Source: Colwellia sp.
Lineage (GTDB): Bacteria > Pseudomonadota > Gammaproteobacteria > Enterobacterales > Alteromonadaceae
Reading direction: 5' to 3'
NCBI GenBank assembly: GCA_022969175.1
Contig: JALJPB010000045.1
Location: forward strand, 1 to 35,509
DNA: 35,509 nucleotides
Position 1 is the stretch's first letter, and each line of letters begins with the position of its first letter. Under the pieces are notes generated by a model, which was given only the letters and a program-made list of their open reading frames with translations, did no database searches and had not been told where the DNA came from. Below, piece by piece: positions 9,468-20,175 of the stretch. A program made the translations under genes and the position numbers.

Positions 9468-9670
9468 TAATAGATAATAATCTTAATATTTGAGGCGGTA
9501 TTGTAACGAAAAATGACGATTATTACATCGCCACTGTCATTATTTAATAAAGGAATTGTCGATACCTTATAGCTTGGTAACTGAGTTCATCTCCAGACCG
9601 TAAGCTGAAACAATGATGATAATATTTTTACCGGTAAAAAATCATATGACAAACACCTGATTTAACTTAA

Positions 9671-9690
9671 TAAACCTATGCATAGGTTTA
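9671..9690 (-). terminator. Perfect 20-bp palindrome after the mrp operon, probable terminator
   Basis: TAAACCTATGCATAGGTTTA is a perfect palindrome immediately past the mrpG stop. It could fold as a terminator stem for leftward mrp transcription, but the following T-tract is short and broken (TTATTAAG), so it may instead be a protein-binding site. Confidence 0.45.
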
Positions 9691-9698
9691 TAAAAGCA

Positions 9699-10031
9699 TT
9701 AAACATCATCTTCGATGTTGTCTATGCCTTTAGTGCGCTCTATACAATCCAGTTTATGATGAATGGCTGATTTAATCATCATATAACCACTGATCGGTGC
9801 TGTTAACAGTAAAAACAGCGAAATAAGTATCTCTTTTATACTCAATCCTGCTTGCGTAGTGCTAAAAAACACCATAGCGGCAGTTAGTAACGATGCCATT
9901 CCTAAGGTTGTCGCTTTCGTTGGGCCGTGAAGGCGCATATAAAAGTCAGGCATTTTAACCAAACCAATAGAGCCAACAAGTATAAAACAGCCACCAATTA
10001 ATAATAATATTGAAATAATCCATTCAAACAT
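9699..10031 (-). CDS. mrpG: Na+/H+ antiporter subunit G
   Basis: Small membrane subunit of the Mrp/Mnh multisubunit cation/proton antiporter. The 110-residue protein has three hydrophobic spans (IISILLLIGGCFILVGSIGLV, about 40-60, and about 65-88). The conserved segment GSIGLVKMPDFYMRLHGPTKATTLG identifies MrpG/PhaG. It is the last gene of the operon, 23 bp after mrpF. The C-terminal tail is hydrophilic (CIERTKGIDNIEDDV). Confidence 0.93.
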   Translation of the reverse strand: MFEWIISILLLIGGCFILVGSIGLVKMPDFYMRLHGPTKATTLGMASLLTAAMVFFSTTQAGLSIKEILISLFLLLTAPISGYMMIKSAIHHKLDCIERTKGIDNIEDDV

Positions 10032-10054
10032 AACTTAACTTCCTATTTTACTTT

Positions 10055-10324
10055 CTATTCGATTATATCGCCACGTAGCAAGTATTTACAAACTGCCACC
10101 GTGCTTACAAAGCCTAGCATAGCGATTAACAGCGCTGCTTCAAAATACAAGGTAGTGCCCATGCTCATGCCGTACAAAATGATCAAGGCAATACTATTGA
10201 TATACATAGTATCGAGTGCAAGTATCCTGTCAGGTACAGAAGGGCCTACCAGCAAGCGCCACACATTTAATAATAACGATACGCCTACCATAGCAAATAC
10301 AATTAACATCACGGTCTCTAACAT
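10055..10324 (-). CDS. mrpF: Na+/H+ antiporter subunit F
   Basis: The 89-residue subunit F has three membrane spans and the family motif RLLVGPSVPDRILALDTMYIN (about residues 23-43). It belongs to the membrane core of the Mrp complex, which exports Na+ in exchange for H+ and is related to complex I membrane subunits. Its start overlaps the end of mrpE by 7 bp. Confidence 0.93.
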   Translation of the reverse strand: MLETVMLIVFAMVGVSLLLNVWRLLVGPSVPDRILALDTMYINSIALIILYGMSMGTTLYFEAALLIAMLGFVSTVAVCKYLLRGDIIE

Positions 10325-10854
10325 TGAAATATCTCCTTAAGAGGCGCTTCATAGCGCTCTTTAATAGTATTTATTAAGGCCTGTTCATCTTCAAGGTTTA
10401 ACACATGTATCAGTAAAAACCGTTCTTGGGGCTCTTCATCTTCTGTCAGAGACTCGTTCCAAGGATACACTTCAGCGCTGACGGTTCCAGGTGTTAATGA
10501 CACAGTGCTGGCCAAAATAGTAATTGGCATACTGTGAGTTAAATCTAACGGAACCTTGACAAAACCTGGGGTTAACTTCTTAGTGGGACCTAATATTAAG
10601 ATAGCTACTTGAACGTTCGCGGTAATAATGTCGTATAAAACCAACAATAAATGGCGAAACGCTAAACCGGGCTTGATAATTAATGGCTGTTTTGTTCTAA
10701 AGGGCTTAGTAGCCAACGGAATAATTATCGCTAAAATTATTGCCAATACAATATGTCCATTTGACACACTATTATTTAAAAATAACCATACAATAAATAA
10801 TAAAAGGCTCAAAAAAGGGCTGGGAAGCCAATTATACTTTGCTTCTAAGCGCAT
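10318..10854 (-). CDS. mrpE: Na+/H+ antiporter subunit E
   Basis: The 178-residue subunit E has two or three N-terminal membrane spans (SPFLSLLLFIVWLFLNNSV, IVLAIILAIIIPLAT) followed by a cytoplasmic domain. The characteristic segment PITILASTVSLTPGTVSAEV lies at about 109-128. It overlaps mrpD by one base (TAATG) and mrpF by 7 bp, showing a tightly coupled operon. Confidence 0.93.
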   Translation of the reverse strand: MRLEAKYNWLPSPFLSLLLFIVWLFLNNSVSNGHIVLAIILAIIIPLATKPFRTKQPLIIKPGLAFRHLLLVLYDIITANVQVAILILGPTKKLTPGFVKVPLDLTHSMPITILASTVSLTPGTVSAEVYPWNESLTEDEEPQERFLLIHVLNLEDEQALINTIKERYEAPLKEIFQC

Positions 10855-12371
10855 TACTGATCTCCCAAAAGGATAAGTTTAATATTACTGTTAAAATCAT
10901 GTAACTGGGTAGCAGCCCCAATAGCATACTCACTTAATGGCCCAGCAAAGATACTCATTAGTGGTGCACAAGCGATAAGAATAATCAATGCGGTTAATTG
11001 TGCAGGATGAACACGTGTTTGCTCAGCACTTTGGCTTATCTTACCCTGATGATGCCAAAACACAGTACTACCTGCTTTTGTTACACTAACTAATACTGCT
11101 AGACTTGCGAGTAAATAGACTGGCCAAAACACCATGGAATATTCAGCATTCAATGTCTCTCTAAGCAACCACACTTTAGCAATGAAGCCAGACAAGGGTG
11201 GCATACCTACCACAGCGATACCGGCAACCAAAAAGCAAAATCCTAGCAATCTTGGCTGATAAATAGGAGGTCCTGCAGTTATGCGATCAGAAGCTTCACC
11301 ACGTTGGCGGCTAACTAAATCAGCTAAGATGAATAATGCCGCTGTTACTAAGGTTGAATGCACTAAGTAATAAATTGCTGCAGCGCTGGACTCAATGGTT
11401 TGTACGGCAACTAGCGCAACTAAAGTACCGACAGAGACAATCACTAGGTTTGCCGTTAACTTTCTTAAATCTTTACTGGCTAAAACGCCAATAGTACCCA
11501 TAACAATAGTGGCCAGTGCTAACCACCACAACCAACTTTGCGCTATCTGACTCAATTCTCCAGCCTCGTCGCCAAAAATTAAGGTATAAATACGCATCAT
11601 TGAATACACACCGACTTTTGTCATAATGGCAAAGAGTGCTGCCACAACGGGCATTGCGGTAGCGTAAGTATTGGCTAACCATAAATGTAGCGGTAACAAG
11701 GCGCCTTTTAAGGCAAAAACCACCAATAATAACAAGCCGCCTATTTTAACAAGGTAAACATCATCACCTTGCAAAAGGGCAACTTTTTGAGCCATGTCTG
11801 CCATATTTAATGTACCTAAGACACCATATAGAATCCCTAGGGCAATCAAGAAAATAGCCGAGCCAACAAGATTCAAAATCACATAATGCAAAGCAGCACG
11901 AGTATTTTTCTTATCCCCGCCATGCATTAACAAGGCATAAGAGGCGATGAGTAATACTTCGAAAAAAACAAATAGATTAAAAGCATCACCCGTTAAAAAG
12001 GCCCCATTTACCCCTAAAACTAAAAAATGTACCAGAGGATGAAAGAAGCTCCCTTTTTCATCATCTCCTGCACTGGCATATAAAACGCACACCCCACCAA
12101 GAAAAGTGGTTAAGCAAACCAACAATGTTGATAATGGATCGGCGACTAAAACAATACCAAAAGGCGCACTCCAATCACCGATGGCATACACTTGAGTACC
12201 GTTTGCTTGAACATTTAATAATAAAGCCACGGAAACTAAAAAGGAGACAGTACTGAGTAAAACTGAAGTAATTCTTCTGCTAGTTTTAGTTCTCCCGAAA
12301 GGTGGCATCAATAAGATAATACCCACCAACATGGGTAATAAAATAGGTAAAAAGGTCAAATGCTGGATCAT
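10854..12371 (-). CDS. mrpD: Na+/H+ antiporter subunit D
   Basis: A 505-residue polytopic protein of the proton-conducting membrane transporter family, shared with NuoL/M/N. It contains about 14 spans, the conserved LFVFFEVLLIASYALL with its buried Glu, and the FALKGALLPLHLWLANTYATAMPVVAALF stretch with the conserved Lys of the proton half-channel. The HSTLVTAALFILADL segment is also typical. It starts four bases before the end of mrpC (ATGA-type overlap). Together with MrpA it is thought to form the ion-translocating part of the complex. Confidence 0.94.
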   Translation of the reverse strand: MIQHLTFLPILLPMLVGIILLMPPFGRTKTSRRITSVLLSTVSFLVSVALLLNVQANGTQVYAIGDWSAPFGIVLVADPLSTLLVCLTTFLGGVCVLYASAGDDEKGSFFHPLVHFLVLGVNGAFLTGDAFNLFVFFEVLLIASYALLMHGGDKKNTRAALHYVILNLVGSAIFLIALGILYGVLGTLNMADMAQKVALLQGDDVYLVKIGGLLLLVVFALKGALLPLHLWLANTYATAMPVVAALFAIMTKVGVYSMMRIYTLIFGDEAGELSQIAQSWLWWLALATIVMGTIGVLASKDLRKLTANLVIVSVGTLVALVAVQTIESSAAAIYYLVHSTLVTAALFILADLVSRQRGEASDRITAGPPIYQPRLLGFCFLVAGIAVVGMPPLSGFIAKVWLLRETLNAEYSMVFWPVYLLASLAVLVSVTKAGSTVFWHHQGKISQSAEQTRVHPAQLTALIILIACAPLMSIFAGPLSEYAIGAATQLHDFNSNIKLILLGDQ

Positions 12372-12739
12372 ACGTTGCCCTTTTTATCATTGTCGTTAAT
12401 TTCATCACTGTTTATATCAGGCACCTGCCCATCTACATGGTCATTGCCTAAATCAGCTTGCCCTCTGATGGCTAAGATAACCACAAAAGCAGTCATTGCA
12501 AAACCAATAACGATAGCGGTCAATACTAAAGCCTGCGGTAGTGGATCAGCATATTCTGAGCTGTATCCAAGCACTGCTGCCTTATTAAGACTGAGCCGCC
12601 CGGCTGAGAAAAGGAATAAATTAACCGCGTAAGAAAACATAGTTAACCCCAATACGACTGGAAAAGTTCTAGAACGTAAGATCAAAAATACGCCGCAAGA
12701 GACTAAAACGCCAACACAGGATGCGTAAAGTAATTCCAT
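12368..12739 (-). CDS. mrpC: Na+/H+ antiporter subunit C
   Basis: A 123-residue, three-span subunit related to complex I NuoK. Typical segments are GLTMFSYAVNLFLFSAGRL and the DPLPQALVLTAIVIGFAMTAFVVIL run with the conserved D-P-L-P-Q-A-L-V-L-T-A. The C-terminal tail is acidic and soluble (GNDHVDGQVPDINSDEINDNDKKG). One-base overlap with mrpAB and a four-base overlap with mrpD. Confidence 0.93.
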   Translation of the reverse strand: MELLYASCVGVLVSCGVFLILRSRTFPVVLGLTMFSYAVNLFLFSAGRLSLNKAAVLGYSSEYADPLPQALVLTAIVIGFAMTAFVVILAIRGQADLGNDHVDGQVPDINSDEINDNDKKGNV

Positions 12740-15531
12740 TAAATTTTAACCTCACCTTTAGGCTCATCAGCCGTTAATTGACCAAGACTTGCCAAAATCA
12801 TTAATGTAGAGCCAACTACCGTAATATAAACACCGATATCGAATATCAACGCACTGGCGAGTTCAATTTCGCCAATAAGTGGAATATCGAAATATTCAAA
12901 CCAAGTTGTCATAAATGGTCTGCCAAAGAACCAACTGCCAACTCCCGTAAATAACGCAATAGCAATTCCAGCGGCAATAATCTTGCGATAATTTATCGTT
13001 AGTCGTTCAGCAATCCAGTTTGAGCCATGAGCGATGTACTGCAAAATGAAGGCTACTGCGGTTACTAAACCTGCGATAAATCCCCCGCCGGGCAGATTAT
13101 GACCACGTAAGAAAATATAAAACGATACCAGTAATGCCAACGGCAGTAATGATTGAGAAATACTGGCTAACAACATTGGATAACGTTCTTTCGCCCAAGG
13201 TCGCCCTTCACTATCTCTATCGGGAATCAATAGCGGTAAGTTGGCTAACAATTTGTAAATGCCTAATGCGGCAATGCCCAAAACACAAATTTCACCTAAG
13301 GTATCAAAGCCACGAAAGTCCACCAAAATAACATTAACAACGTTAGTACCACCACCACCTGTTTTAGCATTAGCTAAGAAAAATTCTGAGATAGAGTCTA
13401 ACGGCCGTGTAACTAATGCATAACAAATACTTGCGATAACAATACCCAATCCAGTTGATATGCCTATGTCACGTAATACACGCATAGAGCTAGACTCTCT
13501 TGGAGAATGCTGTGGTAAGAAAAACAGTGCTAACATAAGTAAAATGACGGTAACGACTTCAACAGTTAATTGTGTCAATGCAAGATCAGGTGCGGAGAAT
13601 CGAGTAAATGCAATAGACACCATCAAACCTACGACAGATAACATCAATAATGAAATTACTCGTGAGTGATACCAAATTACAGTGCTAAAAGCACCAATCA
13701 TTAATAAAGCGGCGCCCATGGCATTATGAACATCAATTGGCGTGAGCTGCTTTTCACCACCTAAATGACTCATTTCAAATAATGGCCAGCTAGCAAAAAG
13801 TAACACAACGAGTAGCATCAAGGTTATATAACGCTGTAAAGAGCCATTTTCTATGGCGTTTATTTTACCCTCAGACCATTTCATTACAGCAAAAAGTATT
13901 TTGTCGAAAGCTTTTTTTGCATTCAAGGACGGTAATGAATCATGAAATTTAAATAAGTGGCGGCGCTGTGTATACAGTAATAAACCACCACTTACGGCTA
14001 TAGCACTCATCATTAGTGGTAGATTAAAACCATGCCATAACGCCACTTTAAACTCAGGGACAACGCCACCTAATACAGCAACAGAGGCTGCCGTTAAAAT
14101 ATCGTCAACAATAAAATTGGGAACTACTCCTACGACTAGGCATAACGCAACAAGCACTTCAATTGGCACTCGCATATAACGAGGTGGCTCAGAAGGCTGT
14201 TTTGGTAAGTCAATGGGATCGCCATTAAAGAAAACATCATGAATAAAGCGAGCTGAATAAGCCACCGCAAAAGCCCCTGCGATAGTAGCAAGTATAGGGA
14301 TCAGCCAAGACATAGAGCCGAGTAATTGTTGATGTAGCGTCTCAGCAAAAAACATTTCTTTAGATAAAAAACCATTTAATAGTGGTACACCGGCCATCGA
14401 CGCCGCCGCAACCATAGCCAACGTAGCCGTATAGGGCATAAATCGCCACAAACCATTGAGTTTTCGCATGTCCCGTGTACCCGTTTCATGGTCAATAATA
14501 CCCGTAGCCATAAATAAAGAGGCTTTAAATGTAGCGTGGTTAATTATATGGAAGATGGCTGCCACTGCTGCAAGCTTAGTATCTAAGCCGAATAATAGGG
14601 TAATTAAACCTAAGTGACTGATGGTCGAATAAGCTAACAAGCCTTTTAAGTCATGTTTAAATAAAGCAACATAAGCGCCGAACAATAATGTCGCTAGCCC
14701 GGTAAAACTAACAATAATAAACCATATATCAGTCCCCGCTAAAGCAGGGTAAAAACGCGCTAATAAAAAGACACCTGCCTTTACCATTGTCGCCGAATGT
14801 AAATAAGCACTCACAGGGGTAGGTGCAGCCATTGCATGGGGTAACCAAAAATGAAATGGAAATTGCGCTGACTTAGTAAAAGCGCCAAGTAAGATTAAAA
14901 TTAATGTTACTTCATACCAAGCATGGGCGTGAATAATGTCTCTACTCGCTAATATAACATCTAAATTATAGCTACCAACAATATCACCTAACAACAGCAA
15001 GCCAGCTAATAATGCTAGCCCACCAGCGCCCGTAACGGTTAACGCCATTATTGCGCCTTCACGAGCTTCTGATTTATGCCACCAATAGCTAATTAACAAA
15101 AAGGAGCTAATACTGGTAAGTTCCCAAAAAAACCACAGCTGGATGACATTATTTGATATGACAATACCAAGCATCGCGGTCATAAATAACATCAAATAGG
15201 CATAAAGCTTAGGCATAGAGTCATTACTACTTAAGTAATAACGGGCATAAAATATAACTAATATACCTATTACTAATATCATAAAAACAAACAACAGCGC
15301 TAAACCATCTAAACGAAAGGCGATATCTATACCGAGTAAGGGGATCCAGGTAAATGTTTCACGAATAACGTCGCCAGCAAACACCGCTGGTGCCAAGTTA
15401 ATCGTCATTAATAATGCGATAACCGGCATTAACAACGTCAAACCAGTTGATTGATTACGTGTTAATTTACCCGTCATTGAAGAGATAATACTGCCAAGTA
15501 AGGATATCAAGGGTATCCAAAGCAAAGTCAT
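12739..15531 (-). CDS. mrpA: Na+/H+ antiporter fused subunit A/B
   Basis: The largest Mrp subunit, 930 residues, with the MrpB domain fused at its C-terminus. The NuoL-like half (residues 1-500) contains the half-channel residues in [20 protein letters not shown] and [40 protein letters not shown]4040-type MrpA C-terminal section ([25 protein letters not shown]) follows at about 635-660. The MrpB part begins near 790 ([27 protein letters not shown]). It is the first gene of the six-gene operon and likely drives Na+ extrusion and alkaline or salt tolerance. The A-B fusion is a known architecture in Gram-negative Mrp systems. Confidence 0.94.
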   Translation of the reverse strand: MTLLWIPLISLLGSIISSMTGKLTRNQSTGLTLLMPVIALLMTINLAPAVFAGDVIRETFTWIPLLGIDIAFRLDGLALLFVFMILVIGILVIFYARYYLSSNDSMPKLYAYLMLFMTAMLGIVISNNVIQLWFFWELTSISSFLLISYWWHKSEAREGAIMALTVTGAGGLALLAGLLLLGDIVGSYNLDVILASRDIIHAHAWYEVTLILILLGAFTKSAQFPFHFWLPHAMAAPTPVSAYLHSATMVKAGVFLLARFYPALAGTDIWFIIVSFTGLATLLFGAYVALFKHDLKGLLAYSTISHLGLITLLFGLDTKLAAVAAIFHIINHATFKASLFMATGIIDHETGTRDMRKLNGLWRFMPYTATLAMVAAASMAGVPLLNGFLSKEMFFAETLHQQLLGSMSWLIPILATIAGAFAVAYSARFIHDVFFNGDPIDLPKQPSEPPRYMRVPIEVLVALCLVVGVVPNFIVDDILTAASVAVLGGVVPEFKVALWHGFNLPLMMSAIAVSGGLLLYTQRRHLFKFHDSLPSLNAKKAFDKILFAVMKWSEGKINAIENGSLQRYITLMLLVVLLFASWPLFEMSHLGGEKQLTPIDVHNAMGAALLMIGAFSTVIWYHSRVISLLMLSVVGLMVSIAFTRFSAPDLALTQLTVEVVTVILLMLALFFLPQHSPRESSSMRVLRDIGISTGLGIVIASICYALVTRPLDSISEFFLANAKTGGGGTNVVNVILVDFRGFDTLGEICVLGIAALGIYKLLANLPLLIPDRDSEGRPWAKERYPMLLASISQSLLPLALLVSFYIFLRGHNLPGGGFIAGLVTAVAFILQYIAHGSNWIAERLTINYRKIIAAGIAIALFTGVGSWFFGRPFMTTWFEYFDIPLIGEIELASALIFDIGVYITVVGSTLMILASLGQLTADEPKGEVKI

Positions 15532-15620
15532 AGAGTAAACCTTTTTTTATTTTTATAGCGAGAAGTAATTCTATCTAGAGATATAGCCATAATATGTCAA
15601 ACCACATAGTACAGGCAAAC

Positions 15621-15637
15621 AATATCAATGTGATATT
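15621..15637. promoter_or_regulatory. Inverted repeat in the mrp/lrp divergent region
   Basis: AATATCA-ATG-TGATATT is a perfect 7-bp inverted repeat about 90 bp upstream of mrpA, in the 280-bp divergent region shared with the Lrp-type gene. It could be an operator for the neighbouring regulator, but nothing else supports that. No other gene is seen in 15532-15814. Confidence 0.3.
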
Positions 15638-15814
15638 TTGTAACGACTTTATCACGAAATATTCCATTAATGCTCAGTAAAGCCGACAAATAATTCGGAT
15701 AATAATATTAATCACGTCAAAAATTCAAATAATATGGTTATTTCACTAGTTTCACTACCAGCATTAAGTGTAGTATTTACCTTAATAAAGCGATAATCAA
15801 TTTACAGGTGACTA

Positions 15815-16282
15815 ATGAAGAAGCTCGACAGTATCGATTTGCAGGTATTAACTATTTTATATAAAGATGCTGATATCACCAACAAAGAGTTAGCTGCGCA
15901 AATTGGCATTGCCCCATCTACGTGTTTAGAAAGGGTTAAACGTTTAAAAAATAACGGCGTCATTAAGAATGCTTTTATTGATGTTAACTTTAAAACCATC
16001 GGCGGGAATATTGAAGCGATTGCAGCAATACGTTTACAACCCTATTCTGAAGATATAGTAAACCAACTACGCGACGACTTACTTAAATTACCTGAAATTA
16101 TAAGCTTGTATCATATGGGCGGTAATTTCGATTACTTTATTCATATGTCTGTAAGAGATAGTGAGCATTTACGACAATTCGTTTTTAACGCTATCACCTC
16201 TCGTGAAGCGGTCACAAATGTAGAAACGTCACTGATATTTGAACACAGCCGCAGTGGTGTATTGCCTAACTTTGATAAGTAG
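15815..16282 (+). CDS. Lrp/AsnC family transcriptional regulator
   Basis: A 155-residue regulator with the N-terminal helix-turn-helix (DSIDLQVLTILYKDADITNKELAAQIGIAPSTCLERVKRLKNNGVI, residues 5-50) and the C-terminal RAM/AsnC ligand-binding domain (about 65-145, VNQLRDDLLKLPEIISLYHMGGNFDYFIHM). Length is normal for the family. It is transcribed divergently from the mrp operon, which might make it a local regulator, though Lrp-type proteins often act elsewhere. The amino acid effector is unknown. Confidence 0.92.
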   Translation: MKKLDSIDLQVLTILYKDADITNKELAAQIGIAPSTCLERVKRLKNNGVIKNAFIDVNFKTIGGNIEAIAAIRLQPYSEDIVNQLRDDLLKLPEIISLYHMGGNFDYFIHMSVRDSEHLRQFVFNAITSREAVTNVETSLIFEHSRSGVLPNFDK

Positions 16283-16311
16283 CTTTGATGAGTAACTTAG
16301 ACAAGTAAAGC

Positions 16312-16455
16312 TAGATTTCCGATCAGAAACTTCGGGAATGACGAACCTTTTTAACCATCATTCAGGAAAGTCGCTGTCATTCTGGAAAGTCTTTGTCTCT
16401 GTCATTCTTAAAAGCACTGTCCGTGTCATTCCGGTGTGTTCTTGGCCGGAATCTA
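16312..16455. repeat. Dispersed-repeat-like element bounded by 31-bp inverted copies
   Basis: The left arm at 16312-16342 (TAGATTTCCGATCAG...GGGAATGAC) and the right arm at 16425-16455 are inverted copies of one another with a few changes. Between them 'GTCATTC' recurs several times. This resembles the short 'GTCATTCC...GGAATCTA' intergenic repeats scattered in many proteobacterial genomes. It is non-coding and lies between the Lrp-type gene and dnaJ. Confidence 0.55.
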
Positions 16456-16459
16456 AAAC

Positions 16460-16497
16460 AAAAAAGGATTAAACATTATATGTTTAATCCTTTTTTC
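16460..16497. terminator. Bidirectional terminator between the lrp-type gene and dnaJ
   Basis: A strong hairpin with arms AAAAAAGGATTAAACAT and ATGTTTAATCCTTTTTT. The T-run on either strand lets it end both the rightward regulator transcript and the leftward dnaK-dnaJ transcript. Confidence 0.88.
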
Positions 16498-16534
16498 TTT
16501 AACTATCACTAATTGATATTAATAAAGCTGTTAA

Positions 16535-17665
16535 TTAACTTTTCAAATCATCAAAGAAATTTTTCACACCTTCAAAAAAACCCGTTTCTTTTGGACGATG
16601 TTTTGAGCTACTTTTACCCATCTTTTCTTCTAATTGACGTAAAAGATCGGCTTGATCGCCCGATAGATTCACAGGGGTTTCGAGTACAACTTTACACATT
16701 AAATCACCCGTAAAGCTGCTACGTACAGACTTAACACCTTTACCTCGTAAACGGAACATCTTGCCAGTTTGTGTTTCTTTCGGTACTTTAAGTTTAACCT
16801 TGCCCGCTAAAGTTGGTACTTCAATGTCACCACCAAGCGCTGCTGTGGTAAAACTAATGGGCACTTCACAATATAAGTTATTTTCATCACGAACAAAAAT
16901 AGCATGATCTTTTACATTAGCTTGAACGTATAAGTCCCCTGCTGGTGCGCCGTGCTCTCCTGCTTCACCCTCACCTGATAGGCGAATTCTGTCACCGGTA
17001 TCCACACCTGGTGGAATTTTAACGGATAGTGTTTTAGTTTTCTCAACACGACCATGCCCTCGACAGATTGGACAAGGATCAGAAATAACCTTACCCTTAC
17101 CACTACAAGTAGGACAAGTTTGCTGAACAGCAAATAAGCCCTGACGCATTTGTACTTGACCATGGCCATGACAAGTTGAACACGTTTTAGCACTGGTACC
17201 TTTTTTAGCACCTGAGCCATCACAGGGATCACAACTAACATAAGTAGGTACTTTAATTTCTAACGTTTTACCTTTCACCGCATCTTCTAGGCTTAAGTCT
17301 AAGTTATATCTTAAATCTGAGCCACGTCGAGCGTGTGATTGTCCACCACGCCCTCGGCCACCACCGCCAAAAATATCGCCAAAAATATCATCAAACGAAC
17401 CACCGCCAAAACCGCCGTGACCACCACCACCTTGACCTTGTTCAAAAGCAGCATGACCATATTGATCATAAGCACCACGCTTTTTTTCATCGTTAAGTAT
17501 TTCATAAGCTTCTTTAACTTCTTTAAACAGCTCTTCTTTAGCTTTATCGCCTTGAGTACGATCAGGGTGGTACTTCATCGCTAAGCGTTTATAAGCTTTT
17601 TTGACTTCTTTTTCAGTGGCGTTTTTACTCACCGCTAAAACTTCATAATAATCACGTTTTGACAT
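16535..17665 (-). CDS. dnaJ: Chaperone DnaJ
   Basis: Hsp40 co-chaperone that stimulates DnaK ATPase and delivers unfolded proteins. The 376-residue protein has the J-domain with HPD at 33-35, a Gly/Phe-rich linker (about 76-110) and four CxxCxGxG zinc repeats with Cys pairs 145/148, 162/165, 184/187 and 198/201. The C-terminal substrate-binding domain follows. It is a full-length class I DnaJ. It follows dnaK by 115 bp, with a hairpin in between. Confidence 0.97.
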   Translation of the reverse strand: MSKRDYYEVLAVSKNATEKEVKKAYKRLAMKYHPDRTQGDKAKEELFKEVKEAYEILNDEKKRGAYDQYGHAAFEQGQGGGGHGGFGGGSFDDIFGDIFGGGGRGRGGQSHARRGSDLRYNLDLSLEDAVKGKTLEIKVPTYVSCDPCDGSGAKKGTSAKTCSTCHGHGQVQMRQGLFAVQQTCPTCSGKGKVISDPCPICRGHGRVEKTKTLSVKIPPGVDTGDRIRLSGEGEAGEHGAPAGDLYVQANVKDHAIFVRDENNLYCEVPISFTTAALGGDIEVPTLAGKVKLKVPKETQTGKMFRLRGKGVKSVRSSFTGDLMCKVVLETPVNLSGDQADLLRQLEEKMGKSSSKHRPKETGFFEGVKNFFDDLKS

Positions 17666-17710
17666 AAATTGGCTTCTTGTTTACGGTAAAAATACTTGTT
17701 TTCTATAACG

Positions 17711-17738
17711 AAAAGCGCCGGAATAACTCCGGCGCTTT
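17711..17738 (-). terminator. GC-rich hairpin between dnaK and dnaJ
   Basis: AAAGCGCCGG and CCGGCGCTTT form a perfect 10-bp stem with a short loop. The following leftward sequence has TTTTCGTT. It may work as a partial terminator (attenuator), lowering dnaJ relative to dnaK, or as an mRNA-stabilising hairpin. Confidence 0.65.
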
Positions 17739-17780
17739 ACTAACTATTGAAAATCACTTCAATTCAAAGCTTAAGTTGAC

Positions 17781-19712
17781 TTATTTATCTTCTTTAACTT
17801 CTTCTTTAACTTCTTCGAATTCAGCATCAACAACATCATCAGCTGGTGCTGCGCCTTCTGCAGCTTCGCCACCTTCAGGTGCCGCTTGTGCTTGTTGCTT
17901 AGCTTGAGAAATTTCCATTAACTTAGCAGAGGCTTCGATGACGGCTTGAGACTTAGCTTCAATCGCTTCTATATCGTCATTTTTAACCGCTTCTTCAAGT
18001 TCAGTTAACGCCGTTTCAATTTTCTCTTTATCTTCACTTGGTAAATCATCACCCACTTCTTCAATTTGCTTGCGAGTTGCGTGAATCATACCATCTGCTT
18101 GGTTACGCGCTTTAACTAGTGCTTCAAATTTTGCATCTTCATCAGCATTCGCTTCAGCGTCACGTACCATTTGCTCTACTTCTTCATCTGATAAACCAGA
18201 AGAAGCTTTAATAACAATTTTTTGCTCTTTACCGGTATTTTTATCTTTAGCTGTAACATGTAAAATGCCATCAGCGTCAATATCAAAGGTAACTTCTATT
18301 TGTGGTGTTCCACGTGGCGCAGATGGAATACCTTCAAGGTTAAATTGACCTAAAGACTTGTTAGCCGAAGCTTGCTTACGTTCACCCTGCATAACATGTA
18401 CGGTAACTGCAGATTGATTATCATCTGCCGTTGAAAACGTTTGTGATTGCTTAGTAGGGATAGTGGTGTTTTTATCAATAACATTAGTCATCACCCCACC
18501 CGCAGTTTCAATACCTAAAGACAATGGCGTAACATCTAATAATAGTACATCAGTTACATCACCAGAAAGAACACCAGCTTGGATTGCTGCGCCTGCCGCT
18601 ACGGCTTCATCAGGATTAACATCTTTACGAGGCTCTTTACCGAAGAAGTCAGTTACCATTTTTTGTACTAATGGCATACGAGTTTGACCACCAACTAAAA
18701 TTACATCATCGATGTCACTTGTTGATAAATCAGCATCTTTAAGTGCCATTTTAAGTGGTTCTAAAGTGGCTTTAACCATATCTTCAACTAAAGATTCAAG
18801 CTTTGCACGTGTCACTTTAATGTTCATGTGCTTAGGACCACTTGCATCAGCAGTGATGTAAGGTAAGTTAACATCTGTTTGTTGTGCAGAAGAAAGCTCA
18901 CATTTTGCTTTTTCAGCAGCTTCTTTTAAACGTTGCATGGCAAGAGGGTCAGAGGTTAAATCCATACCTTGATCTTTCTTAAATTCAGCAACCAAATAGT
19001 TGATTAAACGGTTATCAAAATCTTCACCACCTAAGTGGGTATCACCGTTGGTAGCTAATACTTCAAAAGTATGCTCGCCGTCCATTTCATCAATTTCAAT
19101 GATAGAGATGTCAAAAGTACCACCACCTAAATCATAAACAGCAACAGTTTTATCACCTTCTTGCTTGTCCATACCGTAAGCAAGAGCAGCAGCTGTAGGT
19201 TCATTAATAATACGTTTAACATCAAGACCAGCAATACGACCAGCATCTTTAGTTGCTTGACGTTGTGAATCGTTAAAGTAAGCAGGAACAGTAATTACTG
19301 CTTCAGTTACTGTTTCACCTAAAAAGTCTTCCGCTGTTTTTTTCATTTTTTTCAATACTTCAGAAGATATTTGCGGTGGCGCCATTTTCTCGCCTTTTGC
19401 TTCAACCCAAGCATCACCGTTATCGGCCTTAACAATACCAAATGGCATGATGTCGATATCACGTTGTACTTCTTTATCTTCAAAGCGGCGACCGATTAAA
19501 CGTTTGATCGCATATAAAGTATTTGTTGGGTTAGTTACTGATTGACGCTTAGCAGGTTGACCTACTAAAGTTTCGCCTTCAGCGGTATAAGCAATGATAG
19601 AAGGAGTTGTACGATCGCCCTCTGCATTTTCAATAATACGTACACTGTCGCCGTCTAAAACTGCAACACATGAGTTAGTTGTTCCTAGGTCAATACCAAT
19701 CATTTTGCCCAT
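17781..19712 (-). CDS. dnaK: Chaperone DnaK (Hsp70)
   Basis: ATP-dependent chaperone of 643 residues. The N-terminal nucleotide-binding domain begins with [18 protein letters not shown] and includes [34 protein letters not shown] and [10 protein letters not shown]. The substrate-binding domain follows the linker [16 protein letters not shown]. The C-terminal lid ends in the acidic tail [16 protein letters not shown] typical of proteobacterial DnaK. It is preceded by a sigma-32-type promoter (19812-19840) and followed by dnaJ. GrpE, its exchange factor, is encoded just upstream as a separate unit. Certain identification. Confidence 0.98.
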   Translation of the reverse strand: MGKMIGIDLGTTNSCVAVLDGDSVRIIENAEGDRTTPSIIAYTAEGETLVGQPAKRQSVTNPTNTLYAIKRLIGRRFEDKEVQRDIDIMPFGIVKADNGDAWVEAKGEKMAPPQISSEVLKKMKKTAEDFLGETVTEAVITVPAYFNDSQRQATKDAGRIAGLDVKRIINEPTAAALAYGMDKQEGDKTVAVYDLGGGTFDISIIEIDEMDGEHTFEVLATNGDTHLGGEDFDNRLINYLVAEFKKDQGMDLTSDPLAMQRLKEAAEKAKCELSSAQQTDVNLPYITADASGPKHMNIKVTRAKLESLVEDMVKATLEPLKMALKDADLSTSDIDDVILVGGQTRMPLVQKMVTDFFGKEPRKDVNPDEAVAAGAAIQAGVLSGDVTDVLLLDVTPLSLGIETAGGVMTNVIDKNTTIPTKQSQTFSTADDNQSAVTVHVMQGERKQASANKSLGQFNLEGIPSAPRGTPQIEVTFDIDADGILHVTAKDKNTGKEQKIVIKASSGLSDEEVEQMVRDAEANADEDAKFEALVKARNQADGMIHATRKQIEEVGDDLPSEDKEKIETALTELEEAVKNDDIEAIEAKSQAVIEASAKLMEISQAKQQAQAAPEGGEAAEGAAPADDVVDAEFEEVKEEVKEDK

Positions 19713-19811
19713 CTTTGGAGCTCCTATTTTAAATAATAAGTAACTTGCGAATTAAGAAATATAATTTCAGAAAGTTACTTTTAAATTGTGAATAATTTGT
19801 CGTTGATTAGT

Positions 19812-19840
19812 AAATGGGGGCTTGATAGAACTTTTCAACT
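19812..19840 (-). promoter_or_regulatory. Sigma-32 (heat-shock) promoter of dnaK
   Basis: On the minus strand GTTGAAA (19833-19839) is followed after about 14 bp by a CCCCATTTA box (19812-19820), matching the CTTGAAA...CCCCATNT pattern of RpoH promoters. It lies about 100 bp upstream of the dnaK start. The rest of the 19713-20119 gap shows no gene. Confidence 0.75.
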
Positions 19841-20119
19841 CTTTATTACAGAAAAACGTAAAAAAATGTATCTGAGTAAAATGTGCGGTAACTTTATTGA
19901 CTAATAAATCAAATAGATGTCATTTTATCAACCAAAAACAAGATGAAAGTATTTTAAAACTTCTAGTAAACCAACATATGAAAAAGCCCATTTATAAGAA
20001 ACATGCTAAATCCAGAGCCTCTTTATGCTGTGTAATTAAGTCACAACTGAAACATCAAGATTGAAATATTAGTTTATACAAACCTTAAAGAAATGTATAA
20101 AAGCACAGTTCTGCAGGCA

Positions 20120-20150
20120 AAAAAAAAGCTAAACACTTGGTTTAGCTTTA
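20120..20150 (-). terminator. Terminator after grpE
   Basis: AGCTAAAC-ACTT-GTTTAGCT stem at 20128-20147, followed on the minus strand by a run of nine or more T (AAAAAAAAA on the plus strand). It lies directly past the grpE stop, so grpE is a separate transcript from dnaK. Confidence 0.85.
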
Positions 20151-20175
20151 TTCATACTACATATCTATTTGACAA

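Noticed and set aside
12739-15531. Unusual gene fusion in the antiporter operon
   Set aside because: The MrpA-MrpB fusion is a well-known form in Gram-negative Mrp systems.
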